A program made the position numbers and the translations under genes. Of a stretch of DNA of 64,000 nt, positions 30,269-38,784 are shown one piece after another. The DNA comes from Bifidobacterium breve (GTDB lineage: Bacteria > Actinomycetota > Thermoleophilia > Solirubrobacterales > Solirubrobacteraceae). Location of the stretch: NCBI GenBank assembly GCA_945878865.1, contig CAMCUD010000004.1, positions 124,001 to 188,000 of the forward strand, read 5' to 3'. The notes under the pieces are model-generated. The model searched no databases and was not told the origin of the DNA. It was given only the letters and a program-made list of their open reading frames with translations. Within the stretch, counting starts at the first letter, position 1; every line of letters starts with the position of its first letter.

Positions 30269-31302
30269 CGCCGCGTTTCGCGCCACACGGCGAAGCGTGC
30301 TCCGTCTGGCGACCACGCGATGGCGTCGGGCGCGCGGGTGGTGACCCCGGGTACGCGCGATAGCCGCGCTCCCGGACGGGCATCGAGGAGGGCGAGCTCG
30401 TAGAGCGGAAGGTCATACGGCGTCGCGCCGAACCCGAGCCAGAACGACAGTCTCGAGCCGTCCGGGGACCACGTGAGGTGCGTCGGTGGCGGTCCCTGGA
30501 TCTCCAGCGTCGGTCCGTATCCCAGCGTCGTATCGACGAGCTCGATCGCCCCTTCGTCGGTGACACCGGCGATCGTGCGCCCGTCAGGTGACCAGGCGAA
30601 GCCGTCGAACGACCGGTTCTCGCCGGGCGGGACCAGGATCCGGGTCGTGCCCGTGTCGATGGTGAGGACCTGCATCCCGCGGTCCTCGCGCGTCGTGTGG
30701 AAGGCGATCTGCGTACCGTCTGCGGAGAACGCTGCGGCGCTGGTGTCCACGTCGTTCAAGCGGACGAGCTCGCGTCCGGTCGCAACGTCGAAGACGCGGA
30801 CGCGACCGCGGTCGGCGATCCCGACCCGCGTGCCGCTCGGCGACCAGAGGGCGGTGTCGAGGGTCTCCGATTGCAGCGGCCAGCGCAGCCTGAGCGTGGG
30901 GGCGCCACCCGGGGGCCCGAGGTCGACGCCCGACCGGGGCTTCTTCTCGTCGGTGATGCCGGTCGCCAGCATGGCGCAGGTGGGACTCAGCAGCCCCCAC
31001 GTCGGCTCGGGAGATCGCGGGAGCCGCAAGACGTGCGCCGCCCCGTCGAAGAGGCGCCCGCTGAGGCGGTCGAAGTGAGGTTGGACGAGACCGCCGATTT
31101 CACCATGACTGCCGACACACGGGCTCCCCATCGCCGCAGACCTGCTCGACCAGAGGTTCGTCTGCTGGCCGCTGCGATCGATCACCGTGAGCGTCGACCG
31201 CATGCGTTCGGGGTTCTTGACCGCCACCGGAGCATCCGCATGGGCGCCAGCGGTCGGCGCGGTGCACGAGACGATGAGGGCGAGAGCACAGGCGCGGCGC
31301 AC
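30265..31302 (-). CDS. Secreted WD40/TolB-like beta-propeller protein
   Basis: A 345-residue protein with a probable signal peptide (VRRACALALIVSCTAPTAGAHA). Several PD40/TolB-type blades follow, recognisable by TALWSPSGTRVGIAD, AAFSADGTQIAFHT, FAWSPDGRTIAGV, LTWSPDGSRLSFWL and IAWSPDGARFAVW. Six or seven blades are likely. These propellers act as binding platforms; no enzymatic residue is seen. The start is GTG at 31302. The gene stands alone between the HxlR gene and the E1beta gene, and no tol-pal system is present. Confidence 0.8.
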   Translation of the reverse strand: MRRACALALIVSCTAPTAGAHADAPVAVKNPERMRSTLTVIDRSGQQTNLWSSRSAAMGSPCVGSHGEIGGLVQPHFDRLSGRLFDGAAHVLRLPRSPEPTWGLLSPTCAMLATGITDEKKPRSGVDLGPPGGAPTLRLRWPLQSETLDTALWSPSGTRVGIADRGRVRVFDVATGRELVRLNDVDTSAAAFSADGTQIAFHTTREDRGMQVLTIDTGTTRILVPPGENRSFDGFAWSPDGRTIAGVTDEGAIELVDTTLGYGPTLEIQGPPPTHLTWSPDGSRLSFWLGFGATPYDLPLYELALLDARPGARLSRVPGVTTRAPDAIAWSPDGARFAVWRETRR

Positions 31303-31341
31303 GACCCGGTCGTCGGCACCGCGCAGGGACGCTTGAGCGAA

Positions 31342-32331
31342 CTAGAACAGATGCCGCACGGCTTCAACCACCTGCGGCTCATGCGGGAACGCCGCCTGCT
31401 CCAGCGGCTTGGAGTACGGCATCGGCACGTCCGCGCCGGTGACGCGGCCGATCGGCGCGTCGAGCCAGTCGAACGCCTGCTCCTGGATGAGCGCCGCGAG
31501 GTTCGCGCCGACGCCGCCGTGCGGCCAGCCCTCCTCGACGATGATGCAGCGGTTCGTCTTGCGGACCGAGTCGAGGATCGTGTCGAGGTCGAGCGGGCGC
31601 AGGGTGCGCGGGTCGATGACCTCCGCGCTGATGTCGTGTTCCGTCGACAGCGTCTCAGCGGCTCGCTCGGCGGTGATCGCCATGCGCGAGATGCCGACGA
31701 TCGTCACGTCGGTGCCCTCCCGGCGGATCGCGGCGTGGCCGAAGTCGACGGTGAACTCCGGGTCGTCGGGGACCTCGCCGCGCTGGCCGTAGAGGTACTC
31801 GTGCTCGATGAAGATCACGGGGTTGTCGTCGCGGATCGCGCTCTTCAGCAGCCCCTTCGCGTCGGCCGCGGTCGACGGGGTCGCTACGAGCAGGCCGGGC
31901 GCGTGGAGGTACAGCGCCTCCCACGAGTGCGAGTGGGTCGGGCCGAGCTGGTGGCCGGCGCCTTGGGGCATCCGCACGACGAGCGGCACCTTGACCTGCC
32001 CGCCGAACATGTAGTGGATCGCCGCGGCGTGGTTGACGATCTGGTCCATCGCCAGCAGCGAGAAGTTGATCGTCATGAGCTCGACGACGGGTCGCAGCCC
32101 GGTCATCGCCGCGCCCACGCCCATCCCGACGATCGTGTTCTCGCTGATCGGCGTGTCGCGCACGCGCTTCTCACCGAACTCCTTGAGCAGGCCGTTCGTG
32201 ACCTTGAACGCGCCGTTGAAAACGCCGATGTCCTCGCCCATGAGCATCACGGTCTCGTCGCGCAGCATCTCCTCGCGCAGCGCGTCGTTGAGTGCCTCGC
32301 GGTAGCGCTTGGTCGTGACGCCGTCGGTCAT
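31342..32331 (-). CDS. pdhB: 2-oxoacid dehydrogenase E1 component, beta subunit
   Basis: A 329-residue transketolase-like subunit. It has the usual ALREEMLRDETVMLMGEDIG start, TPISENTIVGMGVGAAMTGLRPVVE, MPQGAGHQLGPTHSHSWEA and the C-terminal EEGWPHGGVGANLAALI with PYSKPLE. With the alpha subunit it forms the thiamine-diphosphate active site that decarboxylates pyruvate or a branched-chain 2-oxoacid and loads the E2 lipoyl arm. ATG at 32331 overlaps the alpha-subunit stop (ATGA), ensuring equal synthesis. The pyruvate assignment rests on similarity and on the presence of lipA, lipB, E2 and E3 genes nearby; an acetoin or branched-chain role cannot be excluded. Confidence 0.92.
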   Translation of the reverse strand: MTDGVTTKRYREALNDALREEMLRDETVMLMGEDIGVFNGAFKVTNGLLKEFGEKRVRDTPISENTIVGMGVGAAMTGLRPVVELMTINFSLLAMDQIVNHAAAIHYMFGGQVKVPLVVRMPQGAGHQLGPTHSHSWEALYLHAPGLLVATPSTAADAKGLLKSAIRDDNPVIFIEHEYLYGQRGEVPDDPEFTVDFGHAAIRREGTDVTIVGISRMAITAERAAETLSTEHDISAEVIDPRTLRPLDLDTILDSVRKTNRCIIVEEGWPHGGVGANLAALIQEQAFDWLDAPIGRVTGADVPMPYSKPLEQAAFPHEPQVVEAVRHLF

Positions 32332-33389
32332 GCGCCGATGTCCTCGCCCTTCTGCACGCCCGCGCCGCGCTCGTCGACCGAGTACCAGCCCTTGAGCTGA
32401 TCGCCGAGGACGTAGATGTCGTCGTAGAGCGACTCCAGCGCGGGGAACGGCGACGCGTCGGCAAACGCGACGGCGTCGTCGACGACCTTGACCGCGTCGG
32501 CGTCCATCTGTTCGGCGTCACCCTCCCCGATGATGTCCGCCTCGCGCAGCCGCTCGGCGAACGTGATGATCGGATCGCGCTTGCGCCACTCCTCGACCTG
32601 GTCCTTCGTGCGGTACTCCTCCGGGTCGGCCATCGAGTGGCCGCGGAACCGGTAGGTGATGGCCTCGACGAGCACGGGCTGGCGCTCGGTCCGCGCGGTC
32701 TCCAGCGCCTCCCGGCACACCTCGTACGTGTCGACGACGTCCATGCCGTCGCAGCGCATCCCCGGCACGCCGAACGACTGGCCGCGCTCCTGCAAGTCGG
32801 TGTTCGCCGAATGCCGCTCGAGCGCGGTCCCCATGCCGAACTGGTTGTTCGTCACAAGGAAGACGACGGGGAGCTTCCACAGCGCCGCGAGGTTCATCGT
32901 CTCGCCGAACGTGCCCTGGTTGATCGCGCCGTCGCCGAACGTGCAGAGCGTCGCGTCGTCCGTGCCGAGGTAGTCGCTGGCCAGGCCGAACCCGGCGGCG
33001 ATCGGCAGGTTGCCGCCGACGATGCCGTAGCCGCCCATGAAGCGGTTCGCCAGATCGAACATGTGCATCGAGCCGCCGCGCCCACGGCACAGCCCGCCCT
33101 CGCGGCCGAACAGCTCGGCCATCACCGCGTCGGGGTTCGAGCCGCGGACGAGCGCGTGGCCGTGCGAGCGGTAGGTCGAGATCAGGTAGTCGTCGTCGCG
33201 CAGCGCCCGCGCGCATCCGACGATCGCCGCCTCTTCGCCGATCGCGAGGTGCAGGAAGCCGCCGACCTTCGCCTTGGCGTACATCTCGCCCGCGCGCTCC
33301 TCGAACCGGCGGATGAGCATCATCGTCTGCAGCCACTCGCGGGACGTGACCGGATCGGGGAGGGGACGAGGCTGCGCCTGGTCGGCCAT
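32328..33389 (-). CDS. pdhA: 2-oxoacid dehydrogenase E1 component, alpha subunit
   Basis: A 353-residue ThDP-binding subunit. The thiamine-diphosphate motif runs from GDGAINQG through to the asparagine in VTNNQFGMGT. The RGHSMADPEEYRTKDQV segment is a phosphorylation-loop-like region typical of pyruvate dehydrogenase alpha subunits. The start is ATG 33389 (MADQAQPRP), 8 bases after a TACGCT -10 box and without a ribosome binding site. It overlaps the beta subunit by 4 bases. A GTGGACG-type palindrome about 30 bases upstream of the -10 box may bind a regulator. Confidence 0.92.
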   Translation of the reverse strand: MADQAQPRPLPDPVTSREWLQTMMLIRRFEERAGEMYAKAKVGGFLHLAIGEEAAIVGCARALRDDDYLISTYRSHGHALVRGSNPDAVMAELFGREGGLCRGRGGSMHMFDLANRFMGGYGIVGGNLPIAAGFGLASDYLGTDDATLCTFGDGAINQGTFGETMNLAALWKLPVVFLVTNNQFGMGTALERHSANTDLQERGQSFGVPGMRCDGMDVVDTYEVCREALETARTERQPVLVEAITYRFRGHSMADPEEYRTKDQVEEWRKRDPIITFAERLREADIIGEGDAEQMDADAVKVVDDAVAFADASPFPALESLYDDIYVLGDQLKGWYSVDERGAGVQKGEDIGA

Positions 33390-33397
33390 GTAGCGCG

Positions 33398-33403
33398 AGC
33401 GTA
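33398..33403 (-). promoter_or_regulatory. -10 box TACGCT of the E1 operon
   Basis: TACGCT on the minus strand ends 8 bases before the E1alpha ATG; it is identical to the E2 -10 box. No Shine-Dalgarno lies between box and start. Confidence 0.5.
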
Positions 33404-33431
33404 CCGATCGCGTCGGCCCGTGGACGCACCT

Positions 33432-33446
33432 GTGGACGTCGTCCAC
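33432..33446. promoter_or_regulatory. GTGGACG palindrome upstream of E1alpha
   Basis: GTGGACG-T-CGTCCAC is a perfect 7-bp inverted repeat, and a further direct GTGGACG copy begins at 33420. It lies about 28 bases upstream of the E1alpha -10 box, where an activator or repressor could act. The binding protein is unknown. Confidence 0.4.
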
Positions 33447-33497
33447 TCGTCCAGCAGCCCGTCCGCTGCGAGTCAAGGAGCCCCGGTTTCAGGCCGA

Positions 33498-33503
33498 TAC
33501 GCT
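33498..33503 (+). promoter_or_regulatory. -10 box TACGCT of the 33511 SRPBCC gene
   Basis: TACGCT ends 7 bases before the ATG at 33511, again with no ribosome binding site. Confidence 0.5.
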
Positions 33504-33510
33504 CGCCACG

Positions 33511-33909
33511 ATGCTGAGCTACGAGGCTGAATCCCGAGCCCCCGCCGAGCAGGTCTGGCCGCTGCTGGCCCGCCCGACCCGCTGGCACGAGTGGGCGCCG
33601 CACATCCGCGGCGCGTCCGGGCTGGGTGACGGCGAGGTCGAGCCGGGGCGCAAGGGCGCCGCGCGGCTCATGGGCGTCGTGCCCGTCCCGGTGGAGATCA
33701 CCGGCAAGGACGAGGGGCGCTCGTGGAGCTGGAAGGTCGGCCCGATGACGCTCGTGCACCGCGTGCGTCCGCGGGCCGACGGCACCTCCGTCGTCGGGGT
33801 GGACATCCACGCGCCCGCGCCGCTCGAGCCGGCGCTCGCCGCGACGTACGGGCCGGTCGTCGACCTGCTCGTCCATCACCTGGCGCGCACCGCGCCGACC
33901 CGGGGCTGA
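33511..33909 (+). CDS. SRPBCC family protein
   Basis: A 132-residue protein of the START/Bet v1-like fold. The N-terminal strand and helix (MLSYEAESRAPAEQVWPLLA), WHEWAPHIRGASGLG, and the strands WSWKVGPMTLVHRV and SVVGVDIHAPAPLEPALA are typical of single-domain polyketide-cyclase-like or toxin-RatA-like proteins that bind hydrophobic ligands. The biological ligand is unknown. It is divergent from the E1 operon and convergent with the iron permease gene 3 bases further on. Confidence 0.82.
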   Translation: MLSYEAESRAPAEQVWPLLARPTRWHEWAPHIRGASGLGDGEVEPGRKGAARLMGVVPVPVEITGKDEGRSWSWKVGPMTLVHRVRPRADGTSVVGVDIHAPAPLEPALAATYGPVVDLLVHHLARTAPTRG

Positions 33910-33912
33910 CGC

Positions 33913-35547
33913 TCACATCATCGGCTCGTCGCGCCGCAGCAGCAGCGCGATCGGCACGAGTCCGATGAGGACGATGAGCAGCGCGGGCAGCGCTGCGGTG
34001 TCGAAGCGCGAGTCCTTCGTCGCCTCCCAGACCGTGATCGCCAGCGTGTCTCCGCCGAGCGGCCGCAGCAGCGCGGTCGCGGGCAGCTCCTTCAGCGTCT
34101 CGATGAAGACGAGCAGCGCGGCGGTCACCACGCCCGGCCAGAGCAACGGGAAGTGGACGTCGGCGAAGACGCGCGCCCGGTCGGCGCCCAGCCCGCGGGC
34201 CGCCTCGTCGAGCTCCGGGCCGATGGCGTCCATGCGCGACTGCACGCTGAACAGCGCGAGGGCCTGGAAGCGCACGAGGTAGGCGAGCAGCAGCCCGACG
34301 ACGGTGCCCGTCAGGAACAGCCCGACGTCGAGGACACCGTCGACCTTCGTCTCGAGCCACGACAGCGGGCCGTACACCGCGACGGCCACGACCGTTCCCG
34401 GGATCGCGTAGCCGAGGGTCGCGGCGCGTGAGGCGGCGCCGCCGAGGCGGTCGACCCCGGCGCGTGAGCGGATCCGGACGCGGTGGCCGTAGGCGATGAC
34501 GGTCGCGGTGGCGGCGGCCAGCAGCGCGGCGAGCGAGGCGAGGACGATGCTGTTGCCCGCCGCCCTCGCCAGCGCGCCCGCCGACGTGCCCTCGGCGAGC
34601 CACGCACCCGACCACAGGACGAGCTGCGTCAGCGGCGCGACGACGACGATCGCGACGAGCGCGACCGGGAGCGCCGCAGCGGCGATCCCGCGCCAGCCGC
34701 GCAGCCGGCGCGGGGTGACCGCCTCGCCGCGGACGAGCGCCTGCTGATAGCGCGCCCGGCTGCGCAGATAGCGCTCGAGGACGAGCAGGCTGGCGGCGAA
34801 GCAGGCCAGCACCGTCGCCAGCTGGAGCGCGGCGGAGCGGTCGTACGCGCCGTACCAGACACGGTAGATCGCGTCGGTCATCGCCCGGTAGCCGAGGAGG
34901 TTGACGGCGCCGAAGTCCGCGAGCGCCTCCATGACCGCAAGCGCCGTTCCCGCGGCGAGGGCGGGGCGCGCGAGCGGCAGCGCGACCCGGCGGATCGCGC
35001 GCGCGTGCGAGAGGCCGAGCGTCCGGGCGGCCTCCAGCGTCTCGCGGCTCTGCGCCTGGAACGCGGTGCGGCCCATGAGGTAGACGTAGGGGTACAGGCA
35101 GGCGGTGAGGACCATGATCGTCCCGGCCGTCGAGCGGATCTCCGGGAGCGTCGCGCCGTCGCCGAAGATCGCGTGGACGAGGTCCTGCGCGGCGGAGTCG
35201 GCGTCGTACTGGCCGAGGAGCACGAAGACCAGGACGTACGCCGGCATCGCCATCGGCAGGACGAGCGCCCATTCCAGCCAGCGGCGGCCGGGGAAGTCGT
35301 AGAAGGTCACGAGCATCGCCAGCAGACTCCCGAGGGCCAGCGTGCCGACGCCCACGCCGAGCGCGAGCACGGCGCTGTTGCGCAGCGCGGTGGGCAGCAG
35401 CGCCCACGCGGTCGGGTCGAACAGCTCGCCGCCACCGAGGAAGGAGAGCGGCAGGGCGAGGAGCGGCCCGGCGACGAGCAGGGCGAGCAGGATGCTGACG
35501 ACCGGGAAGGCCAGGCCCTCGCGCTGACCTGTGCGCCCGCCGGTCAT
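33913..35547 (-). CDS. Ferric-iron ABC transporter permease (FbpB-type, fused)
   Basis: A 544-residue inner-membrane protein made of two permease halves, each with about six TM segments and an EAA-type cytoplasmic loop (ETLEAARTLGLSHARAIRRVALP in the first half; ELDEAARGLGADRARVFADVHFP in the second). This fused form is typical of FbpB/SfuB ferric-iron importers. It contacts the ATPase encoded on the other side of the binding-protein gene. It begins 7 bases after the stop of the substrate-binding protein and is co-transcribed with it. Its end is 3 bases from the convergent SRPBCC gene. Confidence 0.9.
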   Translation of the reverse strand: MTGGRTGQREGLAFPVVSILLALLVAGPLLALPLSFLGGGELFDPTAWALLPTALRNSAVLALGVGVGTLALGSLLAMLVTFYDFPGRRWLEWALVLPMAMPAYVLVFVLLGQYDADSAAQDLVHAIFGDGATLPEIRSTAGTIMVLTACLYPYVYLMGRTAFQAQSRETLEAARTLGLSHARAIRRVALPLARPALAAGTALAVMEALADFGAVNLLGYRAMTDAIYRVWYGAYDRSAALQLATVLACFAASLLVLERYLRSRARYQQALVRGEAVTPRRLRGWRGIAAAALPVALVAIVVVAPLTQLVLWSGAWLAEGTSAGALARAAGNSIVLASLAALLAAATATVIAYGHRVRIRSRAGVDRLGGAASRAATLGYAIPGTVVAVAVYGPLSWLETKVDGVLDVGLFLTGTVVGLLLAYLVRFQALALFSVQSRMDAIGPELDEAARGLGADRARVFADVHFPLLWPGVVTAALLVFIETLKELPATALLRPLGGDTLAITVWEATKDSRFDTAALPALLIVLIGLVPIALLLRRDEPMM

Positions 35548-35554
35548 CGCGGAG

Positions 35555-36583
35555 CTAGTTCCAGCCGACGCGCTGCATCAACGCCACGGCGGCGGGCAGC
35601 TGCGCCCCGGCGCGTTCGACGTCGATCGGGTCGATCTTGACCTGGTCCCACGCGCGGATGTGCGCGGGCGGCGCGACCTCCGGGTTCACCGCGAGCTCGG
35701 AGTTCTCGACGATGCTCTCCTGGGCGGGCTGCTCGGTCAGCGACGTGATGAGCTTCGTCGCGTTGGCCTTGTGTTGGCTCTGGCGCACCACGCCCGCGCC
35801 GGAGAGGTTGGCGTGGACGCCTGCGCCGTCCTGGTCGGGCCAGGCGGGCGCGACCGGGAAGCCGGGCTTGTCCTTGAGGATGCGCCCGAGGTAGTAGTGG
35901 TTGACGAGCCCGACGTCGCAGCGGTTGGCCGCGATCGCCTCGAGCACCTGGACGTCGGAGCCTTCGATGCGGGGGTCGTTGGCCATCCACGAGCGCAGGA
36001 GCCGCTCGGTGGCGGCCGGGCCGCGCTTGGCGAGCATGTCGGCCACGAGTGACTGGTTGTACTCGTTGTTCGAGGTGCGCAGGCAGAGGCGGCCCTTGAA
36101 CCGGGGGTCGCCGAGGTCCTCGTAGCTCGTCACGGCGTTCTCCGGGACGCGGTCCTTCGCGCGGACGGGCGTGCGCAGCCGCAGGGAGAGGCCCCACCAC
36201 TGCTTGTCGGGATCGCGCAGCTCGGCGGGGACGTTGCGCTCCAGCTCCGGGCTGTCGACCGGCTGCAGCAGCCCCGCCTGCTTGGCGCGCCAGAGGTTCG
36301 CCAGATCCGTCGTGACGAGCACGTCGGCGGGGGTGTTGGCGCCCTCGCTCTTCAGTCGCTCGAACAGCTCGGGCGCGGTGCCGCCGCGCAGCTCGATCGA
36401 GAGGTTGTTCTGGTCGGCGAACTCGGTGAACGGCTTCTCCGAGCCGTACTGCGAGCGGCCGTTGTAGACGACGAGATCCTTCTCGCCGCCGAGCAGCACG
36501 ATGGCCGCGCTGAGCAGCACGACGAGCAGGACGGCGGCGCCGACCACGAGACGCCAGTGGGAACGGAAGAACGTCGAGGCCAT
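35555..36583 (-). CDS. Ferric-iron ABC transporter substrate-binding protein (FbpA-type)
   Basis: A 342-residue extracytoplasmic binding protein. An N-terminal TM anchor (residues 11-32, VVGAAVLLVVLLSAAIVLL) replaces the usual lipobox. The mature part begins KDLVVYNGRSQYGSE, the family start, and the iron-binding tyrosine pair is Y230-Y231 in VNHYYLGR. The blocks WWGLSLRLRTPVRAKD and NEYNQSLVADML also fit the FbpA/FutA class. It delivers free or lightly chelated Fe(III) to the permease encoded next. It starts 30 bases from the divergent ATPase gene, and an iron-box-like sequence fills that gap. Confidence 0.9.
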   Translation of the reverse strand: MASTFFRSHWRLVVGAAVLLVVLLSAAIVLLGGEKDLVVYNGRSQYGSEKPFTEFADQNNLSIELRGGTAPELFERLKSEGANTPADVLVTTDLANLWRAKQAGLLQPVDSPELERNVPAELRDPDKQWWGLSLRLRTPVRAKDRVPENAVTSYEDLGDPRFKGRLCLRTSNNEYNQSLVADMLAKRGPAATERLLRSWMANDPRIEGSDVQVLEAIAANRCDVGLVNHYYLGRILKDKPGFPVAPAWPDQDGAGVHANLSGAGVVRQSQHKANATKLITSLTEQPAQESIVENSELAVNPEVAPPAHIRAWDQVKIDPIDVERAGAQLPAAVALMQRVGWN

Positions 36584-36592
36584 GAGGGCGGG

Positions 36593-36607
36593 TTAGGTTA
36601 CCCTTAG
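36593..36607. promoter_or_regulatory. DtxR/IdeR-like iron box between the importer genes
   Basis: TTAGGTTACCCTTAG begins with a perfect TTAGGTTA half of the classical TTAGGTTAGSCTAACCTAA iron box; the second half is degenerate. It lies in the 30-base gap between the divergent binding-protein and ATPase genes. It contains both -10 candidates: TACCCT (36599-36604), 9 bases before the ATPase GTG, and TAACCT on the other strand (36595-36600), 11 bases before the binding-protein ATG. A Fe(II)-loaded repressor bound here would shut both directions. Confidence 0.6.
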
Positions 36608-36613
36608 TCGCTC

Positions 36614-37666
36614 GTGCGCGACCTGCTGCCACCCCGTGATCCGGCCTTCGAGGTCGAGGACGTCACCAAGTCGTTCGGCGCGACGGACGCCGTCGCCGGC
36701 GCGTCGCTGCGCCTCGGCGCGGGGGAGATCGTCGCGCTCCTGGGCCCCAGCGGGTCGGGGAAGACGACGCTGCTGCGGCTCGTCGCCGGCTTCGAGCATC
36801 CCGACACGGGCAGCATTCGGGTGGGCGGCCGCCTCGTCGCCGACGACACGACCTGGGTCGAGCCCGAGGACCGGCGCATCGGCATGGTCTTCCAGCAGGG
36901 CGCGCTGTTCCCGCACCTGACCGTCGAGCGCAACGTCGCGTTCGGCGCCGATCGCGAGCGGGCGCGCCGCGCGCTGGAGCTCGTCGGCCTCGCGCACCGC
37001 GGCGGCGCGTTCCCCCACGAGTTGTCCGGCGGCGAGCGTCAGCGCATCGCGCTCGCCCGCGCGCTCGCGCCCGAGCCCGCGGTCGTGCTCCTCGACGAGC
37101 CGTTCGCCGCGCTCGACGCCTCACTGCGCGAGTCGCTGCGCGAGGACGTCGCGCAGATCCTCCGCGAGTCCGGCGCCAGCGCGCTGCTCGTCACGCACGA
37201 CCAGGCCGAGGCGCTGTCGCTGGCCGACCGGGTCGCGGTCATGCGCGACGGCCGGATCGAGCAGGTCGGCTCGCCTGAGGAGATCTACGCGACGCCCGCG
37301 ACGCGCTGGGTGGCGTCGTTCGTCGGGGAGACGGAGGCCGTGCCTGGCGTCGTGGACGGAGACGTCGTCACGTGCGAGCTCGGCGTCTTTCCGGCCGACC
37401 CCGCGCACGCCGGTGAGGTGGACGTCGTCTTCCGCCCTGAGGCGGTGGCGATCGGCGAGGTCGCGCCGCACGACGGAGCCGTCGAGGCGGTCGTCCAGGC
37501 CCGCAGGTTCTTCGGCCACGATCAGCTCGTCGAGCTGCAGCTTGAGAGCGGCGCGCGCATCAGCAGCCGCCGGCTCGGCTTCCGCGACTGGCGGCCGGGC
37601 GATCGCGTCTGGGTCTGGATCGAGGGTCCCGTGACGACCGTCGCGCCCGACACCGTCATGGCCTGA
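36614..37666 (+). CDS. Ferric-iron ABC transporter ATP-binding protein (FbpC-type)
   Basis: A 350-residue ATPase. Walker A is GPSGSGKTT, the Q-loop is VFQQGALFPH, the signature is LSGGERQRIALARAL, Walker B is VVLLDEPFAALD and the switch histidine is in LLVTHDQAEA. The C-terminal 110 residues form a TOBE-type regulatory domain (PGVVDGDVVTCELG, EVDVVFRPEAVAIGE). It starts at GTG 36614 without a ribosome binding site, 9 bases after a TACCCT box that is embedded in the iron box. Together with the divergent permease and binding-protein genes it forms one importer, an unusual split arrangement for FbpABC. Confidence 0.92.
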   Translation: MRDLLPPRDPAFEVEDVTKSFGATDAVAGASLRLGAGEIVALLGPSGSGKTTLLRLVAGFEHPDTGSIRVGGRLVADDTTWVEPEDRRIGMVFQQGALFPHLTVERNVAFGADRERARRALELVGLAHRGGAFPHELSGGERQRIALARALAPEPAVVLLDEPFAALDASLRESLREDVAQILRESGASALLVTHDQAEALSLADRVAVMRDGRIEQVGSPEEIYATPATRWVASFVGETEAVPGVVDGDVVTCELGVFPADPAHAGEVDVVFRPEAVAIGEVAPHDGAVEAVVQARRFFGHDQLVELQLESGARISSRRLGFRDWRPGDRVWVWIEGPVTTVAPDTVMA

Positions 37667-38783
37667 CGGCGCGGAAGATCGCGCCGGACACCGACGCGAA
37701 GAGCAGCTCGCCGTTCGCGTCGGTCCCGATGTGCGCGAGCTGGGGGACCGTCGCGCGCTCGCGGCGGACGTCGGCCGCGCCCTGGCCGGGGGTCACCTGC
37801 AGGGACCACAGCGCGCCCGAGCAGAAGTCGCCGTAGAGGTAGCGCCCGGCCAGGCGCCGCAGCCGGGTGCCGCGGTAGACCACGCCGCCGGTGACCGAGC
37901 ATCCGTCCCGGTGCGAGTAGGTCGCTGCCGGCCACACGACCTCGCCGTCGCCGAGCTCGTCGCCGTCCACGCGCTCCGTCCCTTCGAACGCGCTCCAGCC
38001 GAGGTTCTTCGGCGGCTCGTCGGGCTCGAGCAGGACCCGGTTGACCTCCTCGGTCGTGTCCTGCCCGACGTCGCCGATCCAGATCTCGCCGAGCGCGAAG
38101 TCGAAGGAGAAGCGCCACGGGTTGCGTAGGCCGAGCAGCACGATCTCGGGCTTCGGTCGCGCCTGGCCGTCGACGTCGAAGGCGATGATCTTGCCGAGCA
38201 GGTCGTCGGGGTCCTGCGCGCGGTGGTCGGGGTCGAAGGCGCCGCCGCCGTCGCCGAGGCCGAGGTACAGCCGGCCGTCGGGGCCGAAGGCGAGCTGCCC
38301 GCCGTTGTGGTTCTCCTCGGGCTGGTCGAGCCGCAGCAGTGTCCGCGTGACCCGTGGTGTGCCGCGCTCGAGGACGTACTCGTCGACGCGCGTGTTCCCG
38401 CTGCGGTCGGTCATGTGGAGGTAGAGCCGATGGTTCGTCGCGAAGTCCGGGTGGAAGGCCACGCCGAGCAGTCCCTGCTCCGCGCCGACACGGATCTGGC
38501 GGCGCACGTCGATGACGGCGCGGCGGTCGCTTCCGGCGACGCGCAACAGCCGGCCGGTCTGCTCGCCGACCCAGACGGCGTCGTCTCCGGGGGCGGCACC
38601 GACCCAGGCGGGGCGGTTGAACCCGGACGCGACCTGCTCGACCTTGAAGTGCGCCGCGCGCCCGGACTCCCGGGCCGGGGGCTGCTCGGGTGCGGTGGCG
38701 GACTGTTCGGCGGCGCCGCACCCCGCGAAGATGGCCGCGAGCAGCGGCGCGAGGACGATGGCTCGGCGCATGCGGCCGCGCAT
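37656..38783 (-). CDS. PQQ-dependent sugar dehydrogenase family lipoprotein
   Basis: A 375-residue exported lipoprotein: signal MRGRMRRAIVLAPLLAAIFAGC with the lipid cysteine at residue 22. The mature part is a six-bladed propeller of the soluble glucose/sorbosone dehydrogenase type, shown by NRPAWVGAAPGDDAVWVGEQ, LLGVAFHPDFATNHRLYLHMTD, ENHNGGQLAFGPDGRLYLGLGDGGG and NPWRFSFDFALGEIWIGDVGQ. The family oxidises aldose sugars with PQQ; no PQQ biosynthesis genes are in the window, so it may use exogenous PQQ or have another role. ATG 38783 lies 8 bases after TAGGCT, which is part of a strong iron box, so expression is likely iron-repressed. Its end overlaps the ATPase gene by 11 bases. Confidence 0.85.
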   Translation of the reverse strand: MRGRMRRAIVLAPLLAAIFAGCGAAEQSATAPEQPPARESGRAAHFKVEQVASGFNRPAWVGAAPGDDAVWVGEQTGRLLRVAGSDRRAVIDVRRQIRVGAEQGLLGVAFHPDFATNHRLYLHMTDRSGNTRVDEYVLERGTPRVTRTLLRLDQPEENHNGGQLAFGPDGRLYLGLGDGGGAFDPDHRAQDPDDLLGKIIAFDVDGQARPKPEIVLLGLRNPWRFSFDFALGEIWIGDVGQDTTEEVNRVLLEPDEPPKNLGWSAFEGTERVDGDELGDGEVVWPAATYSHRDGCSVTGGVVYRGTRLRRLAGRYLYGDFCSGALWSLQVTPGQGAADVRRERATVPQLAHIGTDANGELLFASVSGAIFRAVRP

Positions 38784-38784
38784 G

